64,000 nucleotides of DNA from Chloroflexota bacterium (GCA_020161935.1 JAIUNI010000003.1:596097-660096); one strand, 5' to 3'; shown: positions 16,734 through 25,911, counted from the stretch's first letter. Program-made: numbers and translations. Notes: generated from the letters alone by a model not told the origin.

Positions 16734-17362
16734 CCTTCCGTGGTCATTGTCGGCGACTTCAACTCGTCCAGCACCGACCGCGCGATGCGGTAGCCGGCGT
16801 TATCCCGTGCGGCGGGCAGCTTGCCCTCGTCGATCAACCGGAAAATCTCGTCCTGCGTCACACCCATATAAATAGCTGCTTCCTTAACGGTCATGATGTT
16901 CGGCAGCTTGACCGGCTGCTGCGGCATGTGCCGTTCCAGCGGGTGCCGCTGGCGTGACGGACGCTGCTCCTGCTGTGTGGGTGGCTTGGGTCGCGAGGAC
17001 GATGAAGGCGGCGCGGATTTGCCCCCACGCCGTTCGCGCTGGATCTCGCCGAGGATGCCGGGGAGCTGCGGGGCGTTCGGCGGGTCAACAATCAGGATAT
17101 AGGCCAGCACGGTACTCAAGACCATCATCACCAGTTGGAAGATGGCAAGGAAACCCAGAATGAACCCAATCGAGTTTGATCTTACGCCGAAGATCATGCC
17201 CATAATGATGCTCAACAGTAGGAAGCTGGCAGCGGGCAGCATCAATACCACGCCCGCGGCTTTCACGTGCCGCCCTTCGGTTTGCACTGGCCCGAAGGTG
17301 AGCTTCCCCTGCCAGAATAAGAACGCACCGAGGATGAGCAGTGCGACCAGCATAATATTCAT
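16730..17362 (-). CDS. Membrane-anchored helix-turn-helix (excisionase-type) protein
   Basis: A 210-residue protein. There are three membrane helices in the first 95 residues: IMLVALLILGAFLFW, GVVLMLPAASFLLLSIIMG and IFQLVMMVLSTVLAYILIV. A basic, Ser/Pro/Gln-rich linker of about 50 residues follows. The C-terminal module IMTVKEAAIYMGVTQDEIFR then IDEGKLPAAR has the helix-turn-helix plus wing pattern of MerR/excisionase proteins. A DNA-binding domain tethered to the membrane is unusual. The target is unknown. RBS AAAGG before ATG 17362. Confidence 0.75.
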   Translation of the reverse strand: MNIMLVALLILGAFLFWQGKLTFGPVQTEGRHVKAAGVVLMLPAASFLLLSIIMGMIFGVRSNSIGFILGFLAIFQLVMMVLSTVLAYILIVDPPNAPQLPGILGEIQRERRGGKSAPPSSSSRPKPPTQQEQRPSRQRHPLERHMPQQPVKLPNIMTVKEAAIYMGVTQDEIFRLIDEGKLPAARDNAGYRIARSVLDELKSPTMTTEG

Positions 17363-17624
17363 TCCGCCAACCTTTCACTTATAGGCGCATTATAACAGCG
17401 TCATCTCAAATCCACGTCAAGCTGCACGATCTTCTATTTAGAGTCTCATCCCATTCTGCATTAAAGCGCCTTGCACTGAGGGCTACACAGTTCTACATCC
17501 ACCCGTTTGGGAGTCGCGCGGTTGTGGATTACAATAGGCACAATTCAGTTACTTACTATACGTGTTAGAGTGATGCAGCGGTTCACCCGGGCTGCCTTCA
17601 TCCCTTATCAGAGGAGTTATGCAG

Positions 17625-18962
17625 ATGACGACCACCGCCGAAATTGTCAAGAATAACAAGGATTACACCATCGCTAGCTGGTCGGTGCAAAATGCCTGGA
17701 ACCCGATTGTGATGGATCGCGCGGAGGGTGTGTACTTCTGGGATGCTGAAGGCAAGCGCTACATCGACTGGTCGTCGCAGTTGGTGAACGTCAACGTCGG
17801 TCACAGCCACCCGCATGTCATCGAGGCGATCCGCAACCAGATCGGCAAGATGGGTTACGCCCAACCGAGCATCGCCACCGAAGCGCGTGGTCAGCTTGGT
17901 GAACTGCTGGCGGAAATTACCCCCGGCAAGATCACCAAAGCGTTCTTCACCAACGGCGGTACGGATGCCATCGAAACCGCCATCAAGATCGCCCGTATGT
18001 TTACGGGTAAACAAAAAATCCTGACGCGCTACCGTTCGTATCACGGCGCGACCTTTGGTGCGGCCTCCGCCGGGGGTGATCCTCGCCGTCACGGGCATGG
18101 CCCCGGTGTGCCGGATATTGTCCGCCTGCCCGACCCCTACGCCTACCGCAGCCCTGTCTATAACGGGCGCACGCAGGAGGAGGGCGACCTCATTATGGCA
18201 GATATGGTCGAGGAAATCGTCCAGATGGAAGACCCGAAGTCCTGCGCGGCTATCCTGATCGAAGGGTACAGCGGCACCAGCGGCATTATCCAGCCGACCG
18301 AAGTCTACTGGAACCGCCTGCACCAGATTTGTCAGAAGTACGACATGCTGCTGATCGTCGATGAGGTCATGAGTGGGTTCGGGCGTACTGGCGAATGGTT
18401 CGGTGTCGATAATTATCCCAATGTGCAGCCGGACATTATCGCGACGGCTAAGGGTATCACCAGCGGTTATGTGCCGTTGGGCGCGACGATTGTCAGCGAG
18501 GAAATCGCGAATTACTTTAACGACCATATGTTTTCGATGGGCTTGACCTACAGCGCGCACCCGTTGGCGATGGCGGCAGGGGTGGCGAACATCGAGGTTT
18601 ACCGCAGCGAAAACCTGATCGAGAACAGCCGCGACATGGGCAAGGTGCTGCGTCGCGGCCTGAACGACCTCGCTGAGAAACATCAGGTCATTGGTGACAT
18701 TCGCGGTACGGGCTTGCATCAGGTGATCGAACTGGTGAAGAACCGCGAAACCCGCGAGGCGCTGTCAGGGTTCCAGCAGCCGTTCACCGAACCGCTGCAA
18801 ATTGTGTATAAGACGCTGCGCGACGAGGGCATGAGCACCTTCGTTCGCTGGAACATGATTTTCAACTGCCCACCGCTGACCATCACTGAAGCTCAACTCA
18901 AGGAAGGTCTCGATATTATCGACCACGCCCTGACCAAGATCGACGGGTACTACGAGGGGTAA
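17625..18962 (+). CDS. Class III PLP-dependent aminotransferase
   Basis: ATG 17625 is preferred over ATG 17619 because GAGGAG ends only 2 nt before the latter but 8 nt before the former. The product is about 445 residues, usual for the family. Landmarks are FTNGGTDAIETAIKIAR, the PLP-stacking SYHGATFGAAS, the acidic IVDEVMSGFGRTGEW, and the Schiff-base lysine in ATAKGITSGYVPLGA. Closest in style to taurine/beta-alanine:pyruvate aminotransferases, but the amino donor cannot be assigned. It is a single gene with its own terminator at 19018. Confidence 0.9.
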   Translation: MTTTAEIVKNNKDYTIASWSVQNAWNPIVMDRAEGVYFWDAEGKRYIDWSSQLVNVNVGHSHPHVIEAIRNQIGKMGYAQPSIATEARGQLGELLAEITPGKITKAFFTNGGTDAIETAIKIARMFTGKQKILTRYRSYHGATFGAASAGGDPRRHGHGPGVPDIVRLPDPYAYRSPVYNGRTQEEGDLIMADMVEEIVQMEDPKSCAAILIEGYSGTSGIIQPTEVYWNRLHQICQKYDMLLIVDEVMSGFGRTGEWFGVDNYPNVQPDIIATAKGITSGYVPLGATIVSEEIANYFNDHMFSMGLTYSAHPLAMAAGVANIEVYRSENLIENSRDMGKVLRRGLNDLAEKHQVIGDIRGTGLHQVIELVKNRETREALSGFQQPFTEPLQIVYKTLRDEGMSTFVRWNMIFNCPPLTITEAQLKEGLDIIDHALTKIDGYYEG

Positions 18963-19017
18963 GGCCAACCCCTACCCTAACCCTCCCCCGTAGTAACAGG
19001 GGAAGGAACCAACACGA

Positions 19018-19050
19018 AAGCGGTGGTCGGAAGCTCGCCGCTTTTTTGTT
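19018..19050 (+). terminator. Rho-independent terminator
   Basis: AAGCGG (19018-19023) pairs with CCGCTT (19038-19043) and runs into TTTTTGTTTT. It lies 55 nt after the aminotransferase stop. Confidence 0.7.
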
Positions 19051-20045
19051 TTAGTCGTCAGCTTTCAGTCGCCAGTCGTCAGCTCAAGGCAAAAGGCGGG
19101 TTTGTGGCGGCAGTGGCGGCGGCGGCGGCGGCAGTATAGTGCCAATCAAGTCGTCAGTCGTCAGTCGCCAGTCGTCAGTCAACAGATCAATACAGAGGCG
19201 AATACCAAGTTATTCGGGCGTGATTTGATTCGGAAGATTCTGAAAATTCTTCAAATTCGGAATCTCATTTTCCGCAGTTTCTGAAGTTTGGCCTCAAATG
19301 TTCAAAATGTTGCAATTGTTGCAGTTGTGATTCTCATTATTCTCAGCATTTGACCGAGCTATGATGCTGTTGCTGTTGTTGCTGCTGTTGAGAATCGGGC
19401 GTTTTATGTCGCAAATGTCGTCAGTGTCGTCAGTGTCGTCAGTGTCGGTGTTGTCAGTTGGCAAATTTGGCGGCAAAGGCAGCAACTTCAAATGGCAAAT
19501 GCGTGTGTTTCGGCGGATTGCTCGGCTGTAAATGCTGCAATTCTGGCAAAAAGGCTGCCGCCGCCAAGATTGCCAAACCTGTTGTTAAGTTGCATTGGGA
19601 AACCCCTCCGTCGCTAGCTCGACACCGATCTGCTACCTTGCGACAAGCTCAGTCGCAGATCGCCCGCAAGCGAGGGAGAGCGTAAGATGTGGTTATCCCT
19701 AGCAACAGGATAGCAGAGGTTGAGGGCGAAAGGGTGAACATTTGTCAGAACATTTGGTCGCTTTTAGACGGTGTTGGCGCTAACTTTTTGAGGGAGTGCG
19801 ATTGTTAAGATGGTTGGGAGAGGGTTTGCAAATGGTTTGTGGCACAAACGAAATTCAAACGTAGCTTATAATAACCCCCTCCGTCGCTGACGCGACACCT
19901 CCCCCGCAAGCGATGGAGGAGCAAAACCTAAGCCAACAATCTAAGTAAACTAGAGTTGAACCCCAGACGCGGAGAACACCAAGACCAAGACAGAGGGTTA
20001 TTAACATCTACACATGGGATAATAGTAATGATCTCATTTTCTACT
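19051..20045. repeat. Gene-free, repeat-rich 1-kb stretch
   Basis: No convincing gene is seen here. It contains degenerate GTCGTCAGTCGCCAG words (19056-19190), a GGC-rich run near 19100-19135, a GCTGTTGCTGTTG microsatellite at about 19366-19390, and a 9-bp unit TCGTCAGTG in tandem at 19418-19446. Two copies of a CCCCTCCGTCGCT...GCAAGCGA-GGAG palindromic repeat lie at about 19603-19680 and 19875-19922. The short open frames crossing these runs have microsatellite-driven composition (for example Asp/Thr or Asn runs) and are not credible proteins. Confidence 0.6.
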
Positions 20046-20074
20046 ACTGCAAATAGAATAGGAGAGATTTAACA

Positions 20075-20458
20075 GTGAAAGAGAAATGGGATAAATTTCG
20101 GAAAGAAGTTCAATCTAAACTTCAACCAATTCTAGATGAAGCAGGATACTCATTTCAAAGAGGTTCACCGACTGAAGACAAAGACGGTTTTGTAATGTGG
20201 TATGAGAAGGATAGTACTCACCGCTTAACAGTAGATGTAATTGAACAAACAGTATATGAAGCAGGTATCCGTAAGGATTTCAATTGGATACGTGTAGATA
20301 TAGCTGGAAGACTGCTCAAACAATTTGTAGACGTGAATTTGGATTCAAATGTTTATTTGCAACAAGGATGGATATGGCTAACTGATGAAGAACTTGTCAA
20401 ATGTATTGAGGAAATATCTAGGGAACTCCACAAGTACTTTGAATCTCATCCAGAGTAA
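20075..20458 (+). CDS. Hypothetical protein, AT-rich
   Basis: A 127-residue protein starting at GTG 20075 with AGGAGAG about 10 nt upstream, and ending 40 nt before a terminator. Base composition is clearly AT-richer than the neighbours, hinting at recent acquisition. The sequence is mixed alpha/beta and acidic (KWDKFRKEVQSKLQPILDEA at the start; EELVKCIEEISRELHKYFES at the end), with a central WYEKDSTHRLTVDVIEQ strand pair. It has no signal peptide or membrane helix. I do not recognise the family. Confidence 0.65.
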   Translation: MKEKWDKFRKEVQSKLQPILDEAGYSFQRGSPTEDKDGFVMWYEKDSTHRLTVDVIEQTVYEAGIRKDFNWIRVDIAGRLLKQFVDVNLDSNVYLQQGWIWLTDEELVKCIEEISRELHKYFESHPE

Positions 20459-20497
20459 ATAAGGGTTTCCCGAATCCTAGATTGCTTTAACCAACCG

Positions 20498-20530
20498 AAA
20501 GAGCCTGCACTCCGCAGGCTTTCTCATTTT
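20498..20530 (+). terminator. Rho-independent terminator
   Basis: AGCCTGC (20502-20508) and GCAGGCT (20514-20520) pair around a 5-nt loop; TTCTCATTTT follows. It closes the AT-rich gene at 20075. Confidence 0.75.
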
Positions 20531-20698
20531 CGACCTCTGGTCGTTTGTGAGTGAAGCGTACTAGAAGGCGAGAGGTGCAACAAGGGCAAAGCGGGTCGAG
20601 TCTACATCCCTAGATCAGATATATAATGAGGGTGCGGTTAAGCTCATCCGATTGCTCACCCTGTCACCTCAACATTCAGTTGTAGCCGAAGGTTATCC

Positions 20699-21127
20699 AT
20701 GACCACAAAACCAATCTCATCGCCTAACCCCCACCTGCGCTCGGCGCGGGCGGTTATGGACGCGGATTATGAGCAGCCGTTGGATGTGCCGCAGATCGCC
20801 AGCCACGCGGGATTTTCGCACTACCACTTCATCCGCTTCTTCCACCGCACCTACGGCATCACCCCGCACCAATACCTGACGCGCAAACGCATCCAGCAGG
20901 CGCAGCGGTTATTGGCGACGACCGACCTGCCGATCACCGAAGTGTGCTTCGCGGTGGGCTTCCAGAGCCTCGGCTCGTTCAGCAACCTGTACCGCCGCCA
21001 AACCGGCTACACCCCCTCGGAACACCGCCTGCGCTTGCAGGAGCAGCAGCGCCGCTTGGAACAAGCCGCACCGGCCTGCTTCCTGTTCATGCACGGCGCA
21101 AGTGAGCAATTTTCGATAAGCAAGTAG
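20699..21127 (+). CDS. AraC-family transcriptional regulator (DNA-binding domain only)
   Basis: A 142-residue protein made almost entirely of the AraC double helix-turn-helix: VPQIASHAGFSHYHFIRFF for the first HTH and ITEVCFAVGFQSLGSFSNLY for the second, followed by RRQTGYTPSEHR. No ligand-binding domain is present, like the short SoxS/MarA class, but there is an extra C-terminal 30-residue tail. It lies 55 bp before a VOC-family gene and is a plausible regulator of it. Confidence 0.9.
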   Translation: MTTKPISSPNPHLRSARAVMDADYEQPLDVPQIASHAGFSHYHFIRFFHRTYGITPHQYLTRKRIQQAQRLLATTDLPITEVCFAVGFQSLGSFSNLYRRQTGYTPSEHRLRLQEQQRRLEQAAPACFLFMHGASEQFSISK

Positions 21128-21182
21128 TCGAAAACTTGTGCTATTCTGTCTCCGAACGATTGATCTAACTAAGGAGACAACC

Positions 21183-21575
21183 ATGATTAACCGCGTCGGA
21201 ACCGTATCCATTTATGTGAGTGACCAGCAGCGCGCCAAAGCCTTCTATACCGAAAAGCTGGGCTTCGAACTCCTGACCGAAGCGCCGCTTTACCCCGGTG
21301 CCAGTTCGTTATGGATTGCCGTCGCCCCCAAAGGCGCACAAACCCACGTCATCCTGTACCTGCCGGACGAAAATTGGGAACACTATAAGGGGGTTGTCGG
21401 CAAGTCACAGGCGGTCACGCTGGATGTCACCGATATGCAGGGGGTGGCGGCTGACCTCAAGGCGAAAGGGGTGCAGTTCGCCAGCGAGCCGGATGTGCAG
21501 CCGTGGGGGACGTATGCCACGATCATCGACTCGGAAGGCAACAAAATCCTGTTGGTCGAGTCGCGCAGCGGCTAA
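21183..21575 (+). CDS. VOC (glyoxalase/bleomycin-resistance fold) protein
   Basis: The ATG at 21183 is preceded by AAGGAG (spacing 6 nt); an upstream in-frame start lacks an RBS. The 130-residue protein consists of two beta-alpha-beta-beta-beta modules: INRVGTVSIYVSDQQRAKAF at the start and VTLDVTDMQGVAADLKAKG, then ATIIDSEGNKILLVES. VOC proteins bind a metal for isomerase, dioxygenase or resistance functions; the exact role is unknown. It follows the AraC regulator and precedes another VOC gene at 21765. Confidence 0.85.
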   Translation: MINRVGTVSIYVSDQQRAKAFYTEKLGFELLTEAPLYPGASSLWIAVAPKGAQTHVILYLPDENWEHYKGVVGKSQAVTLDVTDMQGVAADLKAKGVQFASEPDVQPWGTYATIIDSEGNKILLVESRSG

Positions 21576-21623
21576 TTGTTTCTAAAAGTGGTGGTTGCAA
21601 CATAAGTGATGTGTGTGGTTTGG

Positions 21624-21654
21624 GTGGCGCGGACGTGCTGTCTCGCGTCCCTAC
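21624..21654 (-). repeat. REP-like hairpin with GTAG foot
   Basis: On the minus strand it reads GTAG then GGACGCGAGACAGCACGTCC, an inverted-repeat hairpin. Near-identical 31-bp copies occur at 22281-22311 and 25881-25911. It lies between the two VOC genes. Confidence 0.7.
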
Positions 21655-21764
21655 ACTCGGATTTTGTCCTGTTTGGGCAAATAGATGATCTTTACCATGT
21701 GACCACTAATGCAATTTTTAGAGCGTATAATTGATACTACTTTCCAGCGTCAGGAACCCGAATT

Positions 21765-22181
21765 ATGATTACCAAGCTGTCTCATGCCACTATCTACGTC
21801 TTGAATTACGACCAAGCGATTGACTTTTACGTCGGTACGCTGGGTTTCACGCTGACGAACGACATCCAAATGGATCACGGCTTCCGCTGGGTCACCGTAT
21901 CCGCACCGAACCAGCCGGATGTCGAAATCATCCTCTACGAACCGCTGCTGGCCGGGCAGATGGATCAGGAGACGGTCGATCACCTACGGGCGCTGTTGGA
22001 AAAGGGGGTACTCGGCGGCGGCGTGCTGGAAACCGACGACTGCCAGCGCGACTACGAGACGCTGAAAGCCAAGGGTGTGGAGTTCATTCGCGGCCCCCAA
22101 CAAACCCCCTACGGCCTCGAAGCGATCATGCGGGACGGCTGCGGCAACTGGTACAGCCTCACCCAGCGACCGACGAAGTAG
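21765..22181 (+). CDS. VOC (glyoxalase fold) protein
   Basis: A 138-residue protein from ATG 21765. It begins KLSHATIYVLNYDQAIDFYV with GTLGFTLTNDIQMD, the usual first module; the second ends TPYGLEAIMRDGCGNWYSL. His and Glu residues typical of the metal site are placed in both modules (LSHATIY, and E near GLEAIM). It is paralogous in fold to the gene at 21183 but only weakly similar in sequence. Substrate unknown. Confidence 0.85.
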   Translation: MITKLSHATIYVLNYDQAIDFYVGTLGFTLTNDIQMDHGFRWVTVSAPNQPDVEIILYEPLLAGQMDQETVDHLRALLEKGVLGGGVLETDDCQRDYETLKAKGVEFIRGPQQTPYGLEAIMRDGCGNWYSLTQRPTK

Positions 22182-22233
22182 CGATCCACGCAGCGGTTAA
22201 GGCGCGTCCGATATTCAAAGGGTGCAAATTCGT

Positions 22234-22311
22234 GGGAGGGTCTCAGACCCTCCCCTACGAGAAGCCGATGTTTGGGGCAAGTGGCGCGGACGCGCTGTCT
22301 CGCGTCCCTAC
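22234..22311 (-). repeat. Two adjacent REP-like hairpins with GTAG feet
   Basis: First, a near-perfect palindrome GGGAGGGTCT-c-AGACCCTCCC at 22234-22254, ending in CCTAC on the plus strand. Second, a copy of the GCGCGGACGCG hairpin at 22281-22311, also ending CCCTAC. The stems are unrelated but the CTAC (GTAG on the minus strand) foot is the same. Confidence 0.7.
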
Positions 22312-22350
22312 GAAAAGATTCGGCCGTTAACTAAATGGGTTTGTGGTTGA

Positions 22351-22555
22351 TGTCGCATGAGGCTAATGGTTGTTTATTTATTAAAATGGTAATTGGTCGG
22401 GTTGAGCCGCTGAGGGCTAAAGCCATCATGCTACCAGCCGGACAAGCGCACTCAAGGCGCTCCAAAATTCGACAGCGAGCCTCATTATTGAGTGATTTTG
22501 TTCCTGAAAATTCCTTAGCTTAATGCCTATGCACAGCCGTACCCCCTACGGCAAG
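22351..22555. repeat. Long composite intergenic repeat (about 205 bp)
   Basis: Contains CGCATGAGGCTAATGG, then GGCTAAAGCCATCATGC, GACAAGCGCACTCAAGGCGC, and TTCCTTAGCTTAATGCCTAT. The same blocks in the same order recur at 45701-46001, where extra sequence is inserted in the middle. A short open frame across it is not considered a gene. The 22182-22646 spacer holds nothing else recognisable. Confidence 0.7.
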
Positions 22556-22646
22556 CCCCGTGTCATACAATCTCTACACTCACCACTTACGAAGCGTGTT
22601 ACGCTGTTATGAATGACGAATACCGCTGCTTAAGGTCATCCTGCCG

Positions 22647-25600
22647 ATGCGCTTCCTGTCACCCGCAAAACTCAAATGGCTGCTGCCTATCCTGCTCTCG
22701 CTCGGCCTGTCGCTGTGGCACTTCGGCCCGCTGGGTGGCACGCTGCCGGCGCTGGTCATCGTGGTTGGGGTGCAGGTTTACGGCGTGGGTTATCTGGTCG
22801 CGCGTGCGCTGGGCTTATGGAGCCGGTCGGAAAGTTTGGTCATCCGCTTGATGTGGGTGGTCATCGCTGGCTTGGGTGTGACGATTGTCGCCGGCGCGGT
22901 GTTTCGCTTGCTGTTGATCCCACTCGCGGTTTATATTGTCGCGCTGCATGGTTTCATGTTGGCGCTGGTGTTTGTTCCGGCGCGGGTCGCACCGACTCAG
23001 CCAGTGAAGCGCCGCCTGTTACCGGTATATGCACTGCTGATCTTTATCTGCGGAGTCTACCTGTGTGTTGGTTGGGAACGCAACCACATCCGCATGGGCG
23101 ATTATCCCGACCAAACGTTCCCGGTATCGCTGGCGAACTGGTGGGTGCAGCAGCCGCAGCCGTCGAGCATCATCAGCCGCAACGCCGCTGACTGGGGCGA
23201 AATCACCTACTGGAGCACCGATGGGCTGACGTATGTGTTCGCCGCGTGGGCATGGTCGAGCGGCACGTCCGCCGTGCAGGTCATCTGGTACGCCGCGCCG
23301 ATCCTGTTTATCTGGCTGATCCCGCTGGCGCACTTTGCCGTCGCTTACCGTGTGACCAAACGTCGCGATACCGCCGCGTGGGCAGCCGGAATCACGTTGA
23401 TCTTCTCACTCGCGACTATCAATACACCGATTTTATTGGGGGGCGCGTGGATGTACGGGCAGGAAGCGGGATTCCACCTCACGAGTCTGCGCTATTACTC
23501 GACGGCGCTTTTCCTGCCGTTGGTGCTGTTCGCGTTCTTCACGGCGCTGCGGCTGCCGCGTCGGCGCTATATCCTGCTGCTGACGGTGATGACGTTCGCG
23601 CTGGCACTCACTCACCCGCGCCAACTGCTGGTCGCGCTGACGGTGATGTGCGCCGTTCTCGGTTTGCGGGTGCTGGTGCGGCCTTCGCTGCGTGAGCTTC
23701 GGCGTTCGGTCATCCTTGGCCTCGCCATCTTACCCGCGCTGGCGGTTCCGCTATGGCAGTTTAGCAACCACCTCGAAACCACCGTGACCGCCGATGCCCT
23801 CTCGGAAATCGGTGGGGTCGCCAGCATCTCACAGGCCATCATCGCGCCGGATATGCTGCTGTTTCACCCCTTCGTCGTGCTGGCGCTGGCCTTCACGGTG
23901 GTCGCCGTGCTGCGCGTTCGCCGCAGCCTTGCCGCCCAATACGCGGTGGCAGCAGCGGTCGTCATGCTGGTGCTGTCGTACGTGCCGCCTATTTTTAACC
24001 TGCTCCTGCACGTCCTCGGCTCGTATTTCGGCATCCATTACGTTTTCGAGCTGTTTTACATCCTGCCCATCGGCCTCGTGTTAGGCGCTGCTATCAGCTT
24101 CGCGGTCGATTGGCTGGTCAAGCGGCTTCGCCTTCACCGTGCGGTATTGCAGGGCTTCGTGTCGGTGGGTTTTGCTGCTGCTGCGCTCATCACGCTCACC
24201 GAGCCGTTCCCGCTGACCAACAGCGCCCGCGACCAGTTGAACGCCCTCAGCCAGATTCAAGCCGTCCGCGATATTCAGCCGTTCGACCAGCAGTTACTCA
24301 CACGCCTCGCCGCGCTGCCGGTCACGGGCGACAAAGTGGTTTACCTGACTGATAACCGCATCGCCAGCTTTGTGATCGAAAGTGTGCCGTACGCTTTCGT
24401 CACCGGGGGGCGCAAACAGGATAACCGCAGTTACGCTGGTTCGAGCCGCTTCTTTGACACCGACGAGGACGACCAAAATGCGCCGTGGCTGGACAGCGCC
24501 GACATCGCCTTCCTGCAAGCGTACGATGTCAGCACGATTGTGCTGCCCGCCACCAACCCGCGCGTCCCGCAGATGCGCCTTCAGCCGGAACGCTTCGAGC
24601 CGGTGGATACCGTTGCAGGTTACGAAATCTTCGCTGTGAAAAAGCCGCTTGTCAGCATCCCCGCCGACAGCATTTTCGCCGCCATGAACGAGCAGTTCGC
24701 CGCCGACAGCCAACCGCGCTGGGATTGGGGACGCTTTTATCTTGACCGTCCTGCTAACCCGGCGTGGGATGCCCTCATCACCGAATGGCAGAGCCAGCCG
24801 GATAGCGACCTTACCGCCTACGGCCTCGCCTTCACGAGTTTGATGGCGGATAACGAGGCGCTTGACCGCTGGCAGGTCATCAGTGCTTCGCATCCTGATT
24901 TCCAGTTCACCGAAGTCTACGCTAATCTGGTAGCTCAGACCGATCCGCAAGCCGCCATTGATCTGCTGTATGCCTACATCATTGGCAGCGATGGGCAGCA
25001 GCGGGTTCTCGCGGCACGAGCGCTGCTGGCTGAACCGTATTTCAGCTTGCTAACCGGTGATCAACGCTATCCCGTTATTATCACTGATTCATATGAGCCG
25101 GATATATGGGCGAACCTGATGGAATGGCGGCACGAGGACGAACTGCGCGAACGGGCGGCTTTGCTGATGAGCGCGGGTTATGATGTGGATGCTTTCAATT
25201 GGCTTAACCGCATACCGGAAGTCAACCGCGCCCCGCGTGATCTGGTGGCGATGGCGGCTATCTGGTTGAAATATTCCGGTGATGGAGCTGCTGCCTCGTT
25301 GCTGTTTGGCAACAGTATCGCTGCCGAGTCGATCTTGCAACCCGCCACGGACTTCGACTGGATCGACACCCACCGTACCGTCTACGCCAACGATTGGTCG
25401 AACGCGGGTAACTTCGCCGGACGCATGTACTACGCCCTCACTGAACCCGCCGCTGATGAACCGCTGAATATTTCTCCGGCGATTATCGCGGGTATAAACA
25501 AGCCGTTTATCCTGCAACCGGAAGTCTCGCAGCAGGGCAGCCAACTGATGGTTTCTGCGCTGCTCGGCGACTTCACACCCGCCTTGCCGCCGAACACCAT

Positions 25601-25814
25601 TACCGTGAGTGTCGTCAGCCTCAACCGCGCCACCACCTACGCCAGCTACACCCAGCCGCTGGATATTCCCGCCGGAACCATCCAGCGCTTCACCCTCCCA
25701 CTTGATCTGATGCCGGATGCCCCCACCGAGGAACCCGCGCGGGTCATCATCACCGTCTCGCACGACGATAGAATCGTCTACCAAACGGTCGAAATGGAAA
25801 TCATGCTGCCATAG
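22647..25814 (+). CDS. Large polytopic membrane protein with C-terminal soluble region
   Basis: A 1055-residue protein. Roughly the first 530 residues contain about 12 hydrophobic segments (for example PILLSLGLSLWHFG, LIPLAVYIVALHGFMLALV, ILLLTVMTFALALTHPRQLL), and an extracytoplasmic loop with WERNHIRMGDYPDQTFPVS after the third or fourth. The second half is soluble, with a tandem helical region around 690-900 and a beta-rich end. The layout resembles GT-C type glycosyltransferases or O-antigen-pathway membrane proteins, but a definite catalytic motif was not identified. Single gene. Confidence 0.7.
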   Translation: MRFLSPAKLKWLLPILLSLGLSLWHFGPLGGTLPALVIVVGVQVYGVGYLVARALGLWSRSESLVIRLMWVVIAGLGVTIVAGAVFRLLLIPLAVYIVALHGFMLALVFVPARVAPTQPVKRRLLPVYALLIFICGVYLCVGWERNHIRMGDYPDQTFPVSLANWWVQQPQPSSIISRNAADWGEITYWSTDGLTYVFAAWAWSSGTSAVQVIWYAAPILFIWLIPLAHFAVAYRVTKRRDTAAWAAGITLIFSLATINTPILLGGAWMYGQEAGFHLTSLRYYSTALFLPLVLFAFFTALRLPRRRYILLLTVMTFALALTHPRQLLVALTVMCAVLGLRVLVRPSLRELRRSVILGLAILPALAVPLWQFSNHLETTVTADALSEIGGVASISQAIIAPDMLLFHPFVVLALAFTVVAVLRVRRSLAAQYAVAAAVVMLVLSYVPPIFNLLLHVLGSYFGIHYVFELFYILPIGLVLGAAISFAVDWLVKRLRLHRAVLQGFVSVGFAAAALITLTEPFPLTNSARDQLNALSQIQAVRDIQPFDQQLLTRLAALPVTGDKVVYLTDNRIASFVIESVPYAFVTGGRKQDNRSYAGSSRFFDTDEDDQNAPWLDSADIAFLQAYDVSTIVLPATNPRVPQMRLQPERFEPVDTVAGYEIFAVKKPLVSIPADSIFAAMNEQFAADSQPRWDWGRFYLDRPANPAWDALITEWQSQPDSDLTAYGLAFTSLMADNEALDRWQVISASHPDFQFTEVYANLVAQTDPQAAIDLLYAYIIGSDGQQRVLAARALLAEPYFSLLTGDQRYPVIITDSYEPDIWANLMEWRHEDELRERAALLMSAGYDVDAFNWLNRIPEVNRAPRDLVAMAAIWLKYSGDGAAASLLFGNSIAAESILQPATDFDWIDTHRTVYANDWSNAGNFAGRMYYALTEPAADEPLNISPAIIAGINKPFILQPEVSQQGSQLMVSALLGDFTPALPPNTITVSVVSLNRATTYASYTQPLDIPAGTIQRFTLPLDLMPDAPTEEPARVIITVSHDDRIVYQTVEMEIMLP

Positions 25815-25880
25815 GGGTCTGTGAGGGGGTTGAAAAGCTCGTTAAAGGTACTCAACTACGAGAGATGAGCAGTGAGGGAA

Positions 25881-25911
25881 ATGGCGCGGACGCGATGTAT
25901 CGCGTCCCTAC
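25881..25911 (-). repeat. REP-like hairpin with GTAG foot
   Basis: A third copy of the 31-bp GCGCGGACGCG...CGCGTCCCTAC element, followed like 22281 by GAAAAGA. Remnant GCGCGGATGC words continue to about 25950. The 25815-26082 spacer also contains a degenerate CTCTGCGGTTAAAT-type spacer sequence. Confidence 0.65.

Noticed and set aside
17598..18719. A 373-codon open frame antisense to the class III aminotransferase
   Set aside because: Mirror of a full-length enzyme gene; no start signal.
19294..19491. Asp/Thr/Asn-rich small open frame on the minus strand
   Set aside because: Its unusual composition comes from the GTCGTCAGT and GCTGTT microsatellites; no RBS.
22335..22523. Small open frame between the VOC gene and the large membrane protein
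   Set aside because: It spans a repeat that recurs at 45701-46001 and has no RBS.
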